Shown here piece after piece: positions 35,441 to 43,633 of a DNA stretch of 64,000 bases. The notes below the pieces were generated by a model. It did not search any database. It was given only the letters and a program-made list of their open reading frames with translations, and had not been told where the DNA came from. The stretch spans positions 868,001 to 932,000 of the forward strand of contig NZ_VTOJ01000001.1 in NCBI RefSeq assembly GCF_009176545.1. Reading direction: 5' to 3'. Every line of letters begins with the position of its first letter. Positions within the stretch are counted from its first letter, which is position 1. This DNA comes from Salinigranum salinum (GTDB lineage Archaea > Halobacteriota > Halobacteria > Halobacteriales > Haloferacaceae). A program made the translations under genes and the position numbers.

Positions 35441-35701
35441 ATGACTTCAACCAAACTGTACACGGTGATCTTCGCGTTCCTGTTCGTCTCGGCGACGGTG
35501 CAGGTGCTCGTCGAGTTCGCCGGCCTGTCGTACTGGCTCGCGTTCGGGCTCATCATGGTGCTGTCGGCCGTGAAGGCCGTGATCGTCGCGGCGTACTTCC
35601 AGCACCTCCGGTGGGAGCCCCGCTCGCTGACGTACCTCATCGGGATCGGCCTCGCGGCGGCGCTGGCGCTCACGCTCGCGGCGTCGTACTCGATCCTCTG
35701 A
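35441..35701 (+). CDS. Cytochrome oxidase subunit IV-like small membrane protein
   Basis: 86 residues, three hydrophobic segments (residues about 6-25, 29-53 and 65-86), with AYFQHLRWEPRS between the second and third. This is the pattern of prokaryotic oxidase subunit IV, in which VKAxxVAxYFMHL is a hallmark (here AVKAVIVAAYFQHLRW). It starts 12 bases after the coxAC stop, clearly in the operon, and likely stabilises the oxidase complex. Confidence 0.9.
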   Translation: MTSTKLYTVIFAFLFVSATVQVLVEFAGLSYWLAFGLIMVLSAVKAVIVAAYFQHLRWEPRSLTYLIGIGLAAALALTLAASYSIL

Positions 35702-35718
35702 CCTGACGCGACTGGGAC

Positions 35719-35726
35719 TCTTTTTC
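35719..35726 (+). terminator. T-rich end of the cox operon
   Basis: TCTTTTTC directly after the last cox gene (18 bases past the stop) is a typical archaeal T-rich termination signal. The convergent ccdA ends at 35795. Confidence 0.5.
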
Positions 35727-35794
35727 GGGACTCGTCGGGGTCACATCGCGGAATCACCAGCGTTCGGCCACGCTCGGGCCGCGGCCGGGTCGGT

Positions 35795-36466
35795 TCACAC
35801 CGGAACGACGTCGAAGACGAACACGAGGTAGTACACCGAGACGGCGAGCATGAGGGCACCCGTCACACGGTTGACGACCGACTGGTGGCCGGTGAGCGTC
35901 GCCATCACCCGCGCCTGCCACCGATCGGAGACGGTCGCCAGCGCGACCAGTGGGGCGGCGATCCCGCCCCCGAACGCCAGGAAGTTCAGTAGGCTCCCCA
36001 CGGGGTCGGTGAACAGGAACGCGCGGGCGAAGAACACCGCGATGAACCCGGGATTGCAGGGGACGACGATCGCGCCGAAGAAGAAGCCGTAGCCGAACGC
36101 CGACGCGACCGGGTGGCTCGACTGTGGTGGCTCGACCGTGGGGAGGAGGTGTGCGAACTCCACGTCGGCGAGCAGCAGCAGGCTCCCGACGGCGAGGAGA
36201 CCGAACGCGACGGGCGAGACGACGCCGCTGACGGTCGTCAGCGACGTTTCGAGCACCGTCGTGAACAGCAGCCCGAGCCCTAGCATGAACGAGAGCACGC
36301 CCGCCGCGACGAGCGCGCCCAGCGCGGAGATCGGGAGCCGCCTCTCCGTCGACTGGTTCGAGAGGTACGCGAGGAAGCTCGGGTACAGCGGGAGCACGCA
36401 GACGGCCGTCAGCGGGGTCGCGAGTCCGAGCGCGAACGAACTGGCCAGCTGTGTCGCCGACGCCAT
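35795..36466 (-). CDS. ccdA: CcdA-type thiol-redox membrane protein
   Basis: 223 residues, six hydrophobic segments. The two redox cysteines of CcdA are present: Cys23 (TAVCVLPLYPSFLAYL) and Cys137 (GAIVVPCNPGFIAVFF), each at the start of a helix triplet. CcdA passes reducing equivalents from cytoplasmic thioredoxin across the membrane. The start lies 4 bases after the stop of the TlpA-like gene, so the two form one operon. Converging on the cox operon, the pair most likely keeps the CuA cysteines of CoxB reduced for copper insertion, rather than serving c-type cytochrome maturation, for which I see no other genes here. Confidence 0.93.
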   Translation of the reverse strand: MASATQLASSFALGLATPLTAVCVLPLYPSFLAYLSNQSTERRLPISALGALVAAGVLSFMLGLGLLFTTVLETSLTTVSGVVSPVAFGLLAVGSLLLLADVEFAHLLPTVEPPQSSHPVASAFGYGFFFGAIVVPCNPGFIAVFFARAFLFTDPVGSLLNFLAFGGGIAAPLVALATVSDRWQARVMATLTGHQSVVNRVTGALMLAVSVYYLVFVFDVVPV

Positions 36467-36470
36467 CGCG

Positions 36471-37112
36471 CTAGCACCGCTCGAACGCGGTCTCGAGGGT
36501 GTCGGCCGACTTCAGCCCCCGTCCCTCGACGAGCGCGGTGGTCCCGTCGGCACAGATCCGGACGACGGGCGCTGCGGGGGCGTTCGTGACCACGGCGCCG
36601 AACTCGTCGACGAGCGCCCGCGTCATCGACGCCGGCGCGACGGCGTAGTACCAGTCGAACTCGTGCGAGTCGAGGTGGTCGCGGACCCGTGCCGCGTCCT
36701 CGTTCGGATCGACGTTGATGCTGATCGCCACGAGGTCGTCCATCCGATCGACGAGCGTCGCGACCTCCCGCTGCTGGTTCGTACAGACGGGACACCAGAC
36801 GGCGAAGAACTCCACGAGCACCGGCCGTCCGCCGAACCCCGCGACGGTGAACGACGTCCCCGTCTCGACGTCGGTCAACTCGACCGAGCGCCAGTCGTCC
36901 GCCGCGTCTGCCGTGGCCGCCGTATCTGTCGTGTCCGCCGTGGTCGTCCCCGACGATCCGTCGTTCGCGGGCCCTTCGGTCGTCGACGCGGTCGTCCCGT
37001 CGTCCCCCGTGGGGCGCGATCCCGACGTACAGCCGGCGAGGGCGGCGAGGAACACGCCCGCACCACCCTGGATCACGCTCCGCCTCGACCAGTTACCGGT
37101 CCCTGATACCAT
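36471..37112 (-). CDS. TlpA-like thioredoxin-fold Tat lipoprotein
   Basis: 213 residues. A Tat lipoprotein signal (SRRSVIQGGAGVFLAALAGC, lipidated Cys28) and a Thr/Asp/Gly-rich spacer (about 30-72) precede a thioredoxin domain with the active site WCPVC (Cys107, Cys110) in VEFFAVWCPVCTNQQREV and the cis-Pro loop NAPAAPVVRICADG. The protein faces outside the cell, anchored to lipid, and takes electrons from CcdA (next gene). It may reduce CoxB cysteines like a Sco/TlpA assembly factor. ATG 37112 was preferred to an immediately upstream GTG at 37115. Confidence 0.9.
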   Translation of the reverse strand: MVSGTGNWSRRSVIQGGAGVFLAALAGCTSGSRPTGDDGTTASTTEGPANDGSSGTTTADTTDTAATADAADDWRSVELTDVETGTSFTVAGFGGRPVLVEFFAVWCPVCTNQQREVATLVDRMDDLVAISINVDPNEDAARVRDHLDSHEFDWYYAVAPASMTRALVDEFGAVVTNAPAAPVVRICADGTTALVEGRGLKSADTLETAFERC

Positions 37113-37331
37113 CACCGAGCAGACGCTTCCGATCGGTATAGCGGTTTTTCACACTCTGTTCCAAATCTCACTCGACTCTTTCGGATCGCGCGCGTCGCCG
37201 GCAGACGCCTCCGTCGCTCGGGGAGCTTGCCTCGGAGAACGAGTCCGCGTGGCGGACGATCCGGGTTCGATCGTTCGGCACGGTGGACGTACTGGACCGG
37301 ACTGCGGCTCCGATCGGCCGACGGCGTTCGT

Positions 37332-37481
37332 CTACTGGCTGACGAACGTGTCGTGTCGGTAGTCACACACTTCACAGAAGAACTGAGCGAGGCCAGCGGG
37401 CTGGGTGCCGCTGAACAGCATCTCGGTTCCGCAGGAGGGACAGTGCTCGGGAGGGACGTCGCCGGGCCGTTCGATCTTCAT
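37332..37481 (-). CDS. Small CPxCG-type zinc-ribbon protein
   Basis: 49 residues. It starts MKIERPGDVPPEHCPSCGTE, continues with a short aromatic segment and has the second knuckle FFCEVCDYRH. Cys14/Cys17 and Cys36/Cys39 form one predicted zinc ribbon. A strong TATA-like TATTAAA at 37509-37515 lies 28-34 bases upstream on this strand, so the gene is likely expressed from a leaderless promoter of its own. Similar micro-proteins in Haloferax are involved in adaptation processes, but orthology cannot be claimed. Upstream of the TlpA-CcdA pair and on the same strand, with 219 bases between. Confidence 0.82.
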   Translation of the reverse strand: MKIERPGDVPPEHCPSCGTEMLFSGTQPAGLAQFFCEVCDYRHDTFVSQ

Positions 37482-37508
37482 GTGTGGTAACCTCTTGCGA
37501 ACGCCCCT

Positions 37509-37515
37509 ATTAAAT
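37509..37515 (-). promoter_or_regulatory. TATA box of the zinc-ribbon gene
   Basis: TATTAAA read on the plus strand (TTTAATA on the minus strand) within the AT-rich stretch 37505-37540, 28-34 bases from the ATG at 37481. Confidence 0.6.
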
Positions 37516-37737
37516 CCTGTCTATCTTTCGTAGGATTATCGAACAGCAGGGGAACATTTTTTATTCAGTCTCGTGCGGTAAAAAGAGACACGCGCAGTCG
37601 TGACTGTCTGCCCTTTTTCACCGTCGTCCGTTCGAGATAGTCGGCTCTCCGTCCTCTCGGATCGACGTTGACGTACGCCCGCCCACGCCCGTCCACGGGG
37701 GCGTGAGATTCAAATCCACCCGTGACGAGTCGCACGT

Positions 37738-38013
37738 ATGGACGAGACGGCCGCGTCGGAGTCGGCTGGGACGTCACCGGGTGCGGCCGGTGACGACGCC
37801 GGTCCCGGGACGGAACGCGAGGGGTTCGACCGGACGGCTCTCGGCTACGCGCTCCTGTTCTCCGTCCCCGTCTGGATCGGCGTCACGATGGCGATGCTGA
37901 AGGTGACGGGTGGCCGCCCGCTTTCGCTGGTGCTCGCCCCCGGTCTCGTGCTCGGTGGCGGCGTCTTCGCGTTCGTCGTGCTCGCGACCCGCGGCGGGTA
38001 CTCGACGGCGTGA
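37738..38013 (+). CDS. Small two-helix membrane protein
   Basis: 91 residues. An acidic N-terminal tail of about 33 residues precedes two hydrophobic segments (YALLFSVPVWIGVTMAMLKV, residues about 37-56, and LVLAPGLVLGGGVFAFVVLA, about 64-83). No motif for catalysis or metal binding is visible and no family name comes to mind. It is transcribed away from the TlpA/CcdA/zinc-ribbon genes. The region between (37482-37737) holds AT-rich sequence with TTTTTTATTC near 37555-37564. Confidence 0.6.
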   Translation: MDETAASESAGTSPGAAGDDAGPGTEREGFDRTALGYALLFSVPVWIGVTMAMLKVTGGRPLSLVLAPGLVLGGGVFAFVVLATRGGYSTA

Positions 38014-38127
38014 CCGTCGGGCGCTCCACCCCGTCCCCTGGCGGCGGTTCGACCGTCTGTCACCCGGTCCCGGTTCCGTGACCGGGCTGGTGGCACTGTC
38101 GACCTCGCTGCCACCCGCCCGGCGACA

Positions 38128-38382
38128 TCACAGCTGTGGCTCGGTTCGGAGACGAACCTGGTCGGTCGTGATCCGTTCGATGGCACCCACGTCGAGCGGC
38201 AGTCCCTCCTCGTCGCCGACTCGCTGCCAGCTGAGAGCCGACGTCACCTCACGCACGACGTCCGAGTCGAGGTCGACGTACGGTACGCCCTCGTTGACCG
38301 CACTGACCGTCCCCAGCACGGTTCCACGCTCGTCGACGACGTGCTTGCCGACGTCGGTGAGTGAGGGTCTTGGTCGTCTCAT
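38128..38382 (-). CDS. PRC-barrel-like small protein (paralogue 1)
   Basis: 84 residues with the pattern LTDVGKHVVDERGTVLGTVS, then PYVDLDSDVVREVTSALSWQ and RITTDQVRLRTE. It aligns end to end with the protein at 38794-39042 (shared VGK-x-VVD-x-x-G, Y-x-D-x-D, TSALSW/TTALGW, DQVRLR). PRC-barrel folds of this size are found in haloarchaea, some linked to CdpA/CdpB-type cell-division scaffolds, but these two differ enough that only the fold class is suggested. ATG 38382 chosen over GTG 38385. Confidence 0.72.
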   Translation of the reverse strand: MRRPRPSLTDVGKHVVDERGTVLGTVSAVNEGVPYVDLDSDVVREVTSALSWQRVGDEEGLPLDVGAIERITTDQVRLRTEPQL

Positions 38383-38385
38383 CAC

Positions 38386-38793
38386 GAACTACTGTCGTCC
38401 CGTGTCCGAGTCGTCGTTCTGCTTGCACTCGCGCGACGCGATGGACGAACCCGACCGTGGCCCGGTGAGCTGAGCGAGCCCGGTGCGCCGGCATCGACGA
38501 CACGGACGGCACACGACCGCGGTGGGCGGTCGCAGCCGACGCTCGTGGGGGCGAGGGTTGGTCGGCTTCGAGTAAAAGAACGGCCTGCTGGCGTCTGTGC
38601 GTCCCGTCCGCACCACGGCGAGACGGGCGGACGTCGAGCGTCCGGGTGCTCGAATTCGGCCGAGTCGTCCGAGCGCCCGTGCTCGTGCTCGTCGCCCGTG
38701 TCACCGTGGAACGCGCGTTCTGTCGTCCAACATCGGGCTAGACGTTCCGTGTCGCTTCTCTCGCAGGCGGGGGTGGCCGACGCCGGATCCGGA
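38386..38793. other. Gap between the two PRC-barrel-like genes
   Basis: 408 bases without a gene I can support. A TATA-like TTTTACT read on the minus strand near 38571-38580 could drive a longer leader for the gene at 38128. Short open frames here lack the acidic composition and third-position GC of real genes in this genome. Confidence 0.4.
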
Positions 38794-39042
38794 TTACAGA
38801 TCCGATCGGAGCCGAACCTGGTCGTCGGTGACCGTTGCGACGGCCTCCTCCTGGAGCGGGTAGCCGTTCTCGTCGTCGATGTTCTCCCAGCCGAGGGCCG
38901 TCGTGATCTTCGTGGTGATCCCGGGGTCGGGATCGATGTACGCCGTCCCGTGTTCGACTGCGCTGATTATTCCCACTTCGGCACCCTCGCCGTCGACCAC
39001 TGTCTTGCCGACGTCACTGTCGGTGAACTGTGTCGTTTGCAT
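38794..39042 (-). CDS. PRC-barrel-like small protein (paralogue 2)
   Basis: 82 residues: FTDSDVGKTVVDGEGAEVGI, then TAYIDPDPGITTKITTALGW and ATVTDDQVRLRSDL. Paralogous to 38128-38382 at roughly one third to one half identity by eye. The tandem arrangement with a 411-base separation points to an old duplication. Role unknown; the beta-strand-rich pattern fits a single PRC-barrel. Confidence 0.75.
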   Translation of the reverse strand: MQTTQFTDSDVGKTVVDGEGAEVGIISAVEHGTAYIDPDPGITTKITTALGWENIDDENGYPLQEEAVATVTDDQVRLRSDL

Positions 39043-39310
39043 CGCACCTCGACGTAGCGGTTCTGTTCATCTTCCCCTGTTGCTTGCCTGTGCGCCGGGC
39101 GGTCGTTCCGGTCGACGTTTCGGGCACGCTGACTCTCACCACTCCACTCACTGGTGTTTATCTGGCTCTGCGCAGATGCCACTTCTATGCCACCATTCGA
39201 CCCTGAATTAGCGTCCGGCGACGCGAGCCAGCTCGATCACACGCGAGGCGACGAACTCGCTCGTTCCAATCACGACAGCCATTAAACGATTCCACGTCAC
39301 CCCACACACG

Positions 39311-39976
39311 ATGCCAACTATCGTATCCGGGAGGATCCCGGCGAGCGAGTTCGCGCTCGACTACTCGCTGGAGACACATCCGGAGCTGATCTTCGAGACC
39401 GAACGGATCGTCACCAGCGGTGACGAGGCGATAATGCCGCTGCTGTGGGTCCGCGGGGCGTCTCAGGAGGAGATTCAGGAGACGCTCGAGAACGACCCGA
39501 CGGTCGACAACGTCACGCTCCTCGGCGACTTCGAGGACGAGTGGCTCTTCCAGATGGAGTGGGTCGGCCACGTCGATCTCATCGTCCAGATGTTGATCAA
39601 CAGCGAAGCGACCATCCTCGACGCCGTCGGGCACGAAGACCAGTGGAAACTGCGGGTGTTGTACCCTCGCCGGTCGCTCTTCTCGGAGACGCACGAGTTC
39701 TGTGACGCACACGGCCTCAACTTCGAAGTCGAGTCGATCCGCGAACTCGACAGCGAACCGGCCGGTCGCTACGGTCTGACGGCAGACCAGTACGAGGTGC
39801 TCTCGACGGCGGCCGCGAAGGGGTACTTCGAGGTCCCCCGTGCGGTGACACTGCAGGAACTCGCCGAGGAGTTCGACGTCTCCCACCAGGCGGTCTCTGA
39901 ACGCCTCCGCCGGGCGACGGACGCGCTCGTCGAGGACACGCTGTTCGTCGGACTGAACGAGTCCGACTTCCAGTGA
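39311..39976 (+). CDS. Bat-like HTH_10 transcriptional regulator
   Basis: 221 residues. The C-terminal HTH_10 domain is clear (GLTADQYEVLSTAAAKGYFE, then VPRAVTLQELAEEFDVSHQA and VSERLRRATDALVEDTL), as in bacterio-opsin activator Bat. The N-terminal about 155 residues form the usual haloarchaeal sensor part (EFALDYSLETHPELIFETER; WLFQMEWVGHVDLIVQMLIN). Such regulators usually respond to a small effector or redox cue. TATA-like CATTAAAC at 39280-39287 lies 24-31 bases upstream. Nearby genes are the PRC-barrel pair (divergent) and small membrane proteins, so no target can be named. Confidence 0.9.
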   Translation: MPTIVSGRIPASEFALDYSLETHPELIFETERIVTSGDEAIMPLLWVRGASQEEIQETLENDPTVDNVTLLGDFEDEWLFQMEWVGHVDLIVQMLINSEATILDAVGHEDQWKLRVLYPRRSLFSETHEFCDAHGLNFEVESIRELDSEPAGRYGLTADQYEVLSTAAAKGYFEVPRAVTLQELAEEFDVSHQAVSERLRRATDALVEDTLFVGLNESDFQ

Positions 39977-40012
39977 TCCGTCGCGTCGCGCCCGCCCACG
40001 CCACGCCGAACG

Positions 40013-40019
40013 TTTAATA
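40013..40019 (+). promoter_or_regulatory. TATA box for the gene at 40044
   Basis: TTTAATA, 25-31 bases ahead of the ATG at 40044, preceded by a purine-rich CCGAACG that could serve as BRE. Confidence 0.6.
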
Positions 40020-40043
40020 CTGGGGCATGGTATCGTCTCTCGT

Positions 40044-40346
40044 ATGGCCGAGAACGCACTCGTCCCACTGGTCGGTGCCTCCGTGGGTGCCGTCGGGCTG
40101 GCGACCGTCCTCTTCATGCTGTACAGCCGTTCCCGTCCGAGCCTGCTGCAGGGGCCGCTGACGATCGGCGTCTCGCTGTTGACGATCACGGCCGGCGTGC
40201 TCGTCCTCTTGGTGGGTGAGGCGGCTCACGGTGCCGGGTCGCTTGTCTACGTCGGTGGCGTGGTCGCGCTCGTCGGCGTCGGCGCGCTCACCGGCATCGT
40301 CGCGTCGGTACCCCACCCAGAGGGCGAGGCGGAGTCCGGGCACTGA
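40044..40346 (+). CDS. Small three-helix membrane protein
   Basis: 100 residues: hydrophobic segments at about 6-26, 38-60 and 65-88 (GASVGAVGLATVLFMLYSRS; LTIGVSLLTITAGVLVLLVG; LVYVGGVVALVGVGALTGIV). A short polar C-terminus ends in His. No recognised family. It lies at the edge of a group of membrane-protein genes (40349-43459) on the opposite strand; whether it belongs with them is open. Confidence 0.65.
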   Translation: MAENALVPLVGASVGAVGLATVLFMLYSRSRPSLLQGPLTIGVSLLTITAGVLVLLVGEAAHGAGSLVYVGGVVALVGVGALTGIVASVPHPEGEAESGH

Positions 40347-40348
40347 GC

Positions 40349-40660
40349 TCACCCCGCGAGACTGAACGCGATCACCGCGGAGATGATAAAGGCCGCGTAC
40401 AGCGCGCCGAGGGCGAACATGACTTTCAGGTGGTAGACGAACAGGTCGTCGGACTCCTCGTCGGAGACGGCCTCGTACCGCTCTCGTTCGGCGTCGGTCG
40501 CCCGGTCCGGGTGTGCCTCCACGACGTGCAGCACCGCGTGTCTCTCACGGGCGAACGGCCGCTCACAGTACGGACAGGTCGCCGCGGGCGTCTCGTCGGG
40601 CGGGACGGCGGTGTCGGGAACGACGCGGGCGCGCGGTGGTGTCGATCTGTCCGTGGTCAT
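40349..40660 (-). CDS. Zinc-finger membrane protein, DUF7410-like
   Basis: 103 residues. An N-terminal disordered Pro-rich tail leads to a C2H2-like finger: CPYCERPFARERHAVLHVVE, then AHP (Cys-x2-Cys, His-x4-His). An acidic helix (ATDAERERYEAVSDEESDDL) and one transmembrane segment (VMFALGALYAAFIISAVIAF) follow. Haloarchaeal proteins of this layout occur near oxidase genes. The finger faces the cytosol if the tail stays inside. It lies 34 bases downstream of the large membrane protein gene 40695-42281 and probably in one operon with it. Confidence 0.8.
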   Translation of the reverse strand: MTTDRSTPPRARVVPDTAVPPDETPAATCPYCERPFARERHAVLHVVEAHPDRATDAERERYEAVSDEESDDLFVYHLKVMFALGALYAAFIISAVIAFSLAG

Positions 40661-40694
40661 GGTCGTGGCAGTGGGTGGTGGTGTCTGCGTGGTT

Positions 40695-42281
40695 CTACGT
40701 GATCGGCGCGGTGAACGGCTGGGCGACGATCCAGAGGCTCGTCATCGTGTAGACGATCATAACGACGACGAACGGGTACTGGCTCTGGATGGGCTGTAAC
40801 CGCCCGGGGAACAGCTCGAACGCCCGGGCGTGGGCGATCCAGACCGCGAGGAGGTGGCCGGCGACGACGAACCCGAGCTGGAGGCTCCCGAACCACCCCG
40901 GCAGGGTGACGAGGGTGACGCTCGCTGGCGGGGTTACGGGCGAGGCGAGCACCCCCGCCAGCGCCGGCGCGAGCGAGAGGAAGTAGCCGAGGAAGTGCGC
41001 GACGTGGTAGCCCGCGGCGATGGGGACGAGCGCGGGCGCGAACCAGCCGGCGACGAACGGCGTGGTGACGTACGTCTCGGCCGTCCGTCTGACGTACCGC
41101 GTCGACAGCCGATACACCCCGAGGAAGAGGCCGAAGCCGACGACGACGGTGACGAGATGGGTGAAGAGCGGTGGGACGACGCCGGCGAGCGCGCCGACCA
41201 CCCCGTTCCAGGTCGGGGTCGAGACGAGGCCGTCGTACGACGTCACCCAGAGGAGCGCGACGACGAACGCCACGTCGTCTCCGTCCATCGCACCCCGGTA
41301 CCGGGCGAGCGCCGTCCCCGGCACCGAGAGCGTGGGCGTCGGTTCGTCTGGACCGCCGTCCCTCTCCTCGCTCTCGGCCGCTGACTCGCTCTCGGTCCGG
41401 GCTGTCACCCCGCGCGTCGCCGCGGAGTCAGCTTCGGACGCCGCGCGCTCCCGCGGGAGTTCGACCCCGCCGTCACCGGCGGCGACGTCCCGGTGTCGGC
41501 TCCCGCCGACCGTGCCCTCGCCGGGGTCGACCGCCGTCGGATCGTCCCGCTGGACCGGGGCCATGAGGCCGTACAGACGGAACACGCGGGCCACGGGGTC
41601 GACCCGCTCGAACCACGCCTCCCCGTACGCCGCCGCGCCGACGAGGGTGACGACGGTGTAGACGAGGACGACGACCGCGAGCGTGGTCGGGCGCTCGCCC
41701 ACGGGGCTCACGACTTCGAGCCACACCAGCGTGAGGAGACCGATCACGCTCGGCCACGCGCCGACGGTGTCGGGAAGCGACCGCCCCTGGCTGGGAAGGA
41801 GCGACGCGAGCGTCCGCCAGGGGTTCACGAGCCACCAGCTGTCGGCGACGAGGTACGCCGACATGGTGTACCCCGCCCACCAGCCGACCCAGACGGTGAG
41901 CACCGCGAGGTTCAGGAGGGGATCGGACGGGCCGACGAGCCCGACGACCACGACGGCGACGAGGCCGACGACCCCGGCCACTCTGACGAGCGGAACGAGC
42001 CGACGGAGCGCGCCCACCGGCAGCACGAGCCGCCGGTCGTTGACCGCGCGGATGGTCTCGTGGTCGGTCACGAGCGTCGCGAAGAGGAACGAGGCCGCGA
42101 CGATACCGCCGCCCGTGACGACGACGAGCCAGAAGGGTGCCTGGACGGAGCTGAGCGAGCCGCTGAGCGAGCCGGCGTGGGCGACGGCGGGGCGGGCGAA
42201 CAGCGCGAGGCCGATCACCGCCCCCAGCAGGGCGACGACGGCGCGCGTGGACGGACGAGGGCCGGGACGCGTCGGTGTCAT
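40695..42281 (-). CDS. Large multi-pass membrane protein, unknown function
   Basis: 528 residues with about twelve hydrophobic segments, split by a cytosolic or external acidic/Ser-rich loop of about 100 residues (residues 245-340). The N-terminus has a signal-like start (VVALLGAVIGLALFARPAVA, then HAG). Several His fall inside or at the edge of helices in the second half (FTHLVTVVVGFGLFLGVYRL; GYHVAHFLGYFLSLAP; VVAGHLLAVWIAHARAFELF), suggestive of heme or metal ligands, but no named family was recognised. It lies in a same-strand run with 42301, 43013 and 40349. A role with the terminal oxidase or heme/copper handling is inferred from content, not shown. Confidence 0.8.
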   Translation of the reverse strand: MTPTRPGPRPSTRAVVALLGAVIGLALFARPAVAHAGSLSGSLSSVQAPFWLVVVTGGGIVAASFLFATLVTDHETIRAVNDRRLVLPVGALRRLVPLVRVAGVVGLVAVVVVGLVGPSDPLLNLAVLTVWVGWWAGYTMSAYLVADSWWLVNPWRTLASLLPSQGRSLPDTVGAWPSVIGLLTLVWLEVVSPVGERPTTLAVVVLVYTVVTLVGAAAYGEAWFERVDPVARVFRLYGLMAPVQRDDPTAVDPGEGTVGGSRHRDVAAGDGGVELPRERAASEADSAATRGVTARTESESAAESEERDGGPDEPTPTLSVPGTALARYRGAMDGDDVAFVVALLWVTSYDGLVSTPTWNGVVGALAGVVPPLFTHLVTVVVGFGLFLGVYRLSTRYVRRTAETYVTTPFVAGWFAPALVPIAAGYHVAHFLGYFLSLAPALAGVLASPVTPPASVTLVTLPGWFGSLQLGFVVAGHLLAVWIAHARAFELFPGRLQPIQSQYPFVVVMIVYTMTSLWIVAQPFTAPIT

Positions 42282-42300
42282 GTGGGTCTCGGTGGCGGGT

Positions 42301-43002
42301 TCACGGGCGTGAGTCGAAGCCGGGACGGAGCGCGAGCAGGGCGACGCTGGCGACGAAGACGGCGGTCGAGACGTCGACCGAGAGCGCCGAGAGCGCGGCG
42401 GCGACGCCCGTCCCGCCCGCGAGCCCGGCGGCGAGCGAGCCGACGATGGGGAGGCAGCTCAGACAGGAGCCCAGTCCCAAAAGGCCCGAGAGGGCCGCGC
42501 TGGCGAGATCGAGCACGGCCGCGTAGACGAGATACGCCAGCGCGAGGTAGCCGACGACGCGGAACGGGACGAAGTTGAGCGTGAGGACCGACCCGGCGTA
42601 GCCGACGCGCGGCCCCCAGCCCGGGGCGCTCATCGTCACCTGGAGGCCGTGGACGTGCGCGTGCGAGTGGCCGTGTCCGCTCCCGAGAAGCGCCGCGAGG
42701 TCGACGCTGATCAGGCCCGAGAGCAGACCGAGGACGACGAAGTAGCCCACGGCGACGGCTGCGGCGACGAATCGGGCGCGACGGTCTCCGCTCGGCGGCG
42801 TCACGTGGACGACGGCGAGCACGCCCACGTTGATCCAGACGAACGGGTAGAGCACGTATCTGACGGCCTGCACGCTGGCGTCCGTGAGCGCGAAGTAGCC
42901 GACGAGTCCGGCCGCCTCCACCGTCAGGAGGACGACGAGCCACCGCAGTTCGGGTCGGTGGAGCCAGTCCGTCCCGCCGATCGACCGCGTCTGATACCCC
43001 AT
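42301..43002 (-). CDS. Membrane protein with His-rich loop and CxxC (DUF7546-like)
   Basis: 233 residues, six or so hydrophobic segments. Between helices at about residues 107-118 is a His-rich loop (GHGHSHAHVHG, five His), and further on a helix start with CLSC (GLGSCLSCLPIVGSLAAGLA). The pairing of a His cluster and a CxxC suggests binding or transport of copper, zinc or heme. The start MGYQTRSIGG and the stop 19 bases before the next gene (42281) fit an operon 43013-42301-40695-40349. It resembles a family named DUF7546 in haloarchaea from memory. Assembly factor for the oxidase is a plausible role. Confidence 0.78.
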   Translation of the reverse strand: MGYQTRSIGGTDWLHRPELRWLVVLLTVEAAGLVGYFALTDASVQAVRYVLYPFVWINVGVLAVVHVTPPSGDRRARFVAAAVAVGYFVVLGLLSGLISVDLAALLGSGHGHSHAHVHGLQVTMSAPGWGPRVGYAGSVLTLNFVPFRVVGYLALAYLVYAAVLDLASAALSGLLGLGSCLSCLPIVGSLAAGLAGGTGVAAALSALSVDVSTAVFVASVALLALRPGFDSRP

Positions 43003-43012
43003 CGGCGACGGC

Positions 43013-43459
43013 TCAGATCATCCCCATGAGCTTCACCACGAGGACGAGGATGAACGCGAGGCCGAGCACCCACGACCCGAGCATCGCGGCGGCGGCGTTG
43101 CCGAGACCGCGCCCGCGAGCCGCCATGAACGTCCCGAAGAAGAGATAGCCGATCGCCACGAGAGAGCTCGCGACGACGAGGACGACGCCGGCGGTCTGGA
43201 CCACCGACTCGGGGAGCCCGGTGCCGCTGACGAACGCCACCGTCGCCCCACCGAAGACGAAGATCGCGGCGAGGAACGCGACGACCCAGACCGTCGGGTT
43301 CCCCGCTGCCGCCGACAGCGTGGAACTGTCGGGTCGGGACGAGCCGAATCCGAGCGTGGCCGGCGTGTACTGGCGCCACTCGCGGGCGTTCAACAATACG
43401 ACGAGCGCGACGAGCACCGCCCCCGTCAGCAAACTGAGTAGGAACATCGACTGAGCCAT
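43013..43459 (-). CDS. Four-helix membrane protein at head of the membrane cluster
   Basis: 148 residues: hydrophobic segments near 4-22, 56-76, 88-110 and 126-147 (FLLSLLTGAVLVALVVLLNA; VWVVAFLAAIFVFGGATVAF; VVLVVASSLVAIGYLFFGTF; MLGSWVLGLAFILVLVVKLM). It ends 10 bases before the start of the His-loop gene, so it is the first gene of the presumed operon. AT-rich TTGATTATTGCAT near 43479-43491 offers a promoter. No family recognised. Confidence 0.72.
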   Translation of the reverse strand: MAQSMFLLSLLTGAVLVALVVLLNAREWRQYTPATLGFGSSRPDSSTLSAAAGNPTVWVVAFLAAIFVFGGATVAFVSGTGLPESVVQTAGVVLVVASSLVAIGYLFFGTFMAARGRGLGNAAAAMLGSWVLGLAFILVLVVKLMGMI

Positions 43460-43633
43460 GTGAACAACCCTCTCTGTCGATTGATTATTGCATACCAGGT
43501 CATAAATGGTTCGCTCGAACGCCGACAGTCGTCAGCCGTCACCGGCGGAGCTATGATCGACCGTGACCGGAGGGATCGTCCGTGCGCCCATCCCCGCCGA
43601 CCGACCATCGAAACTCAAAGACCGGGTTGAGCT

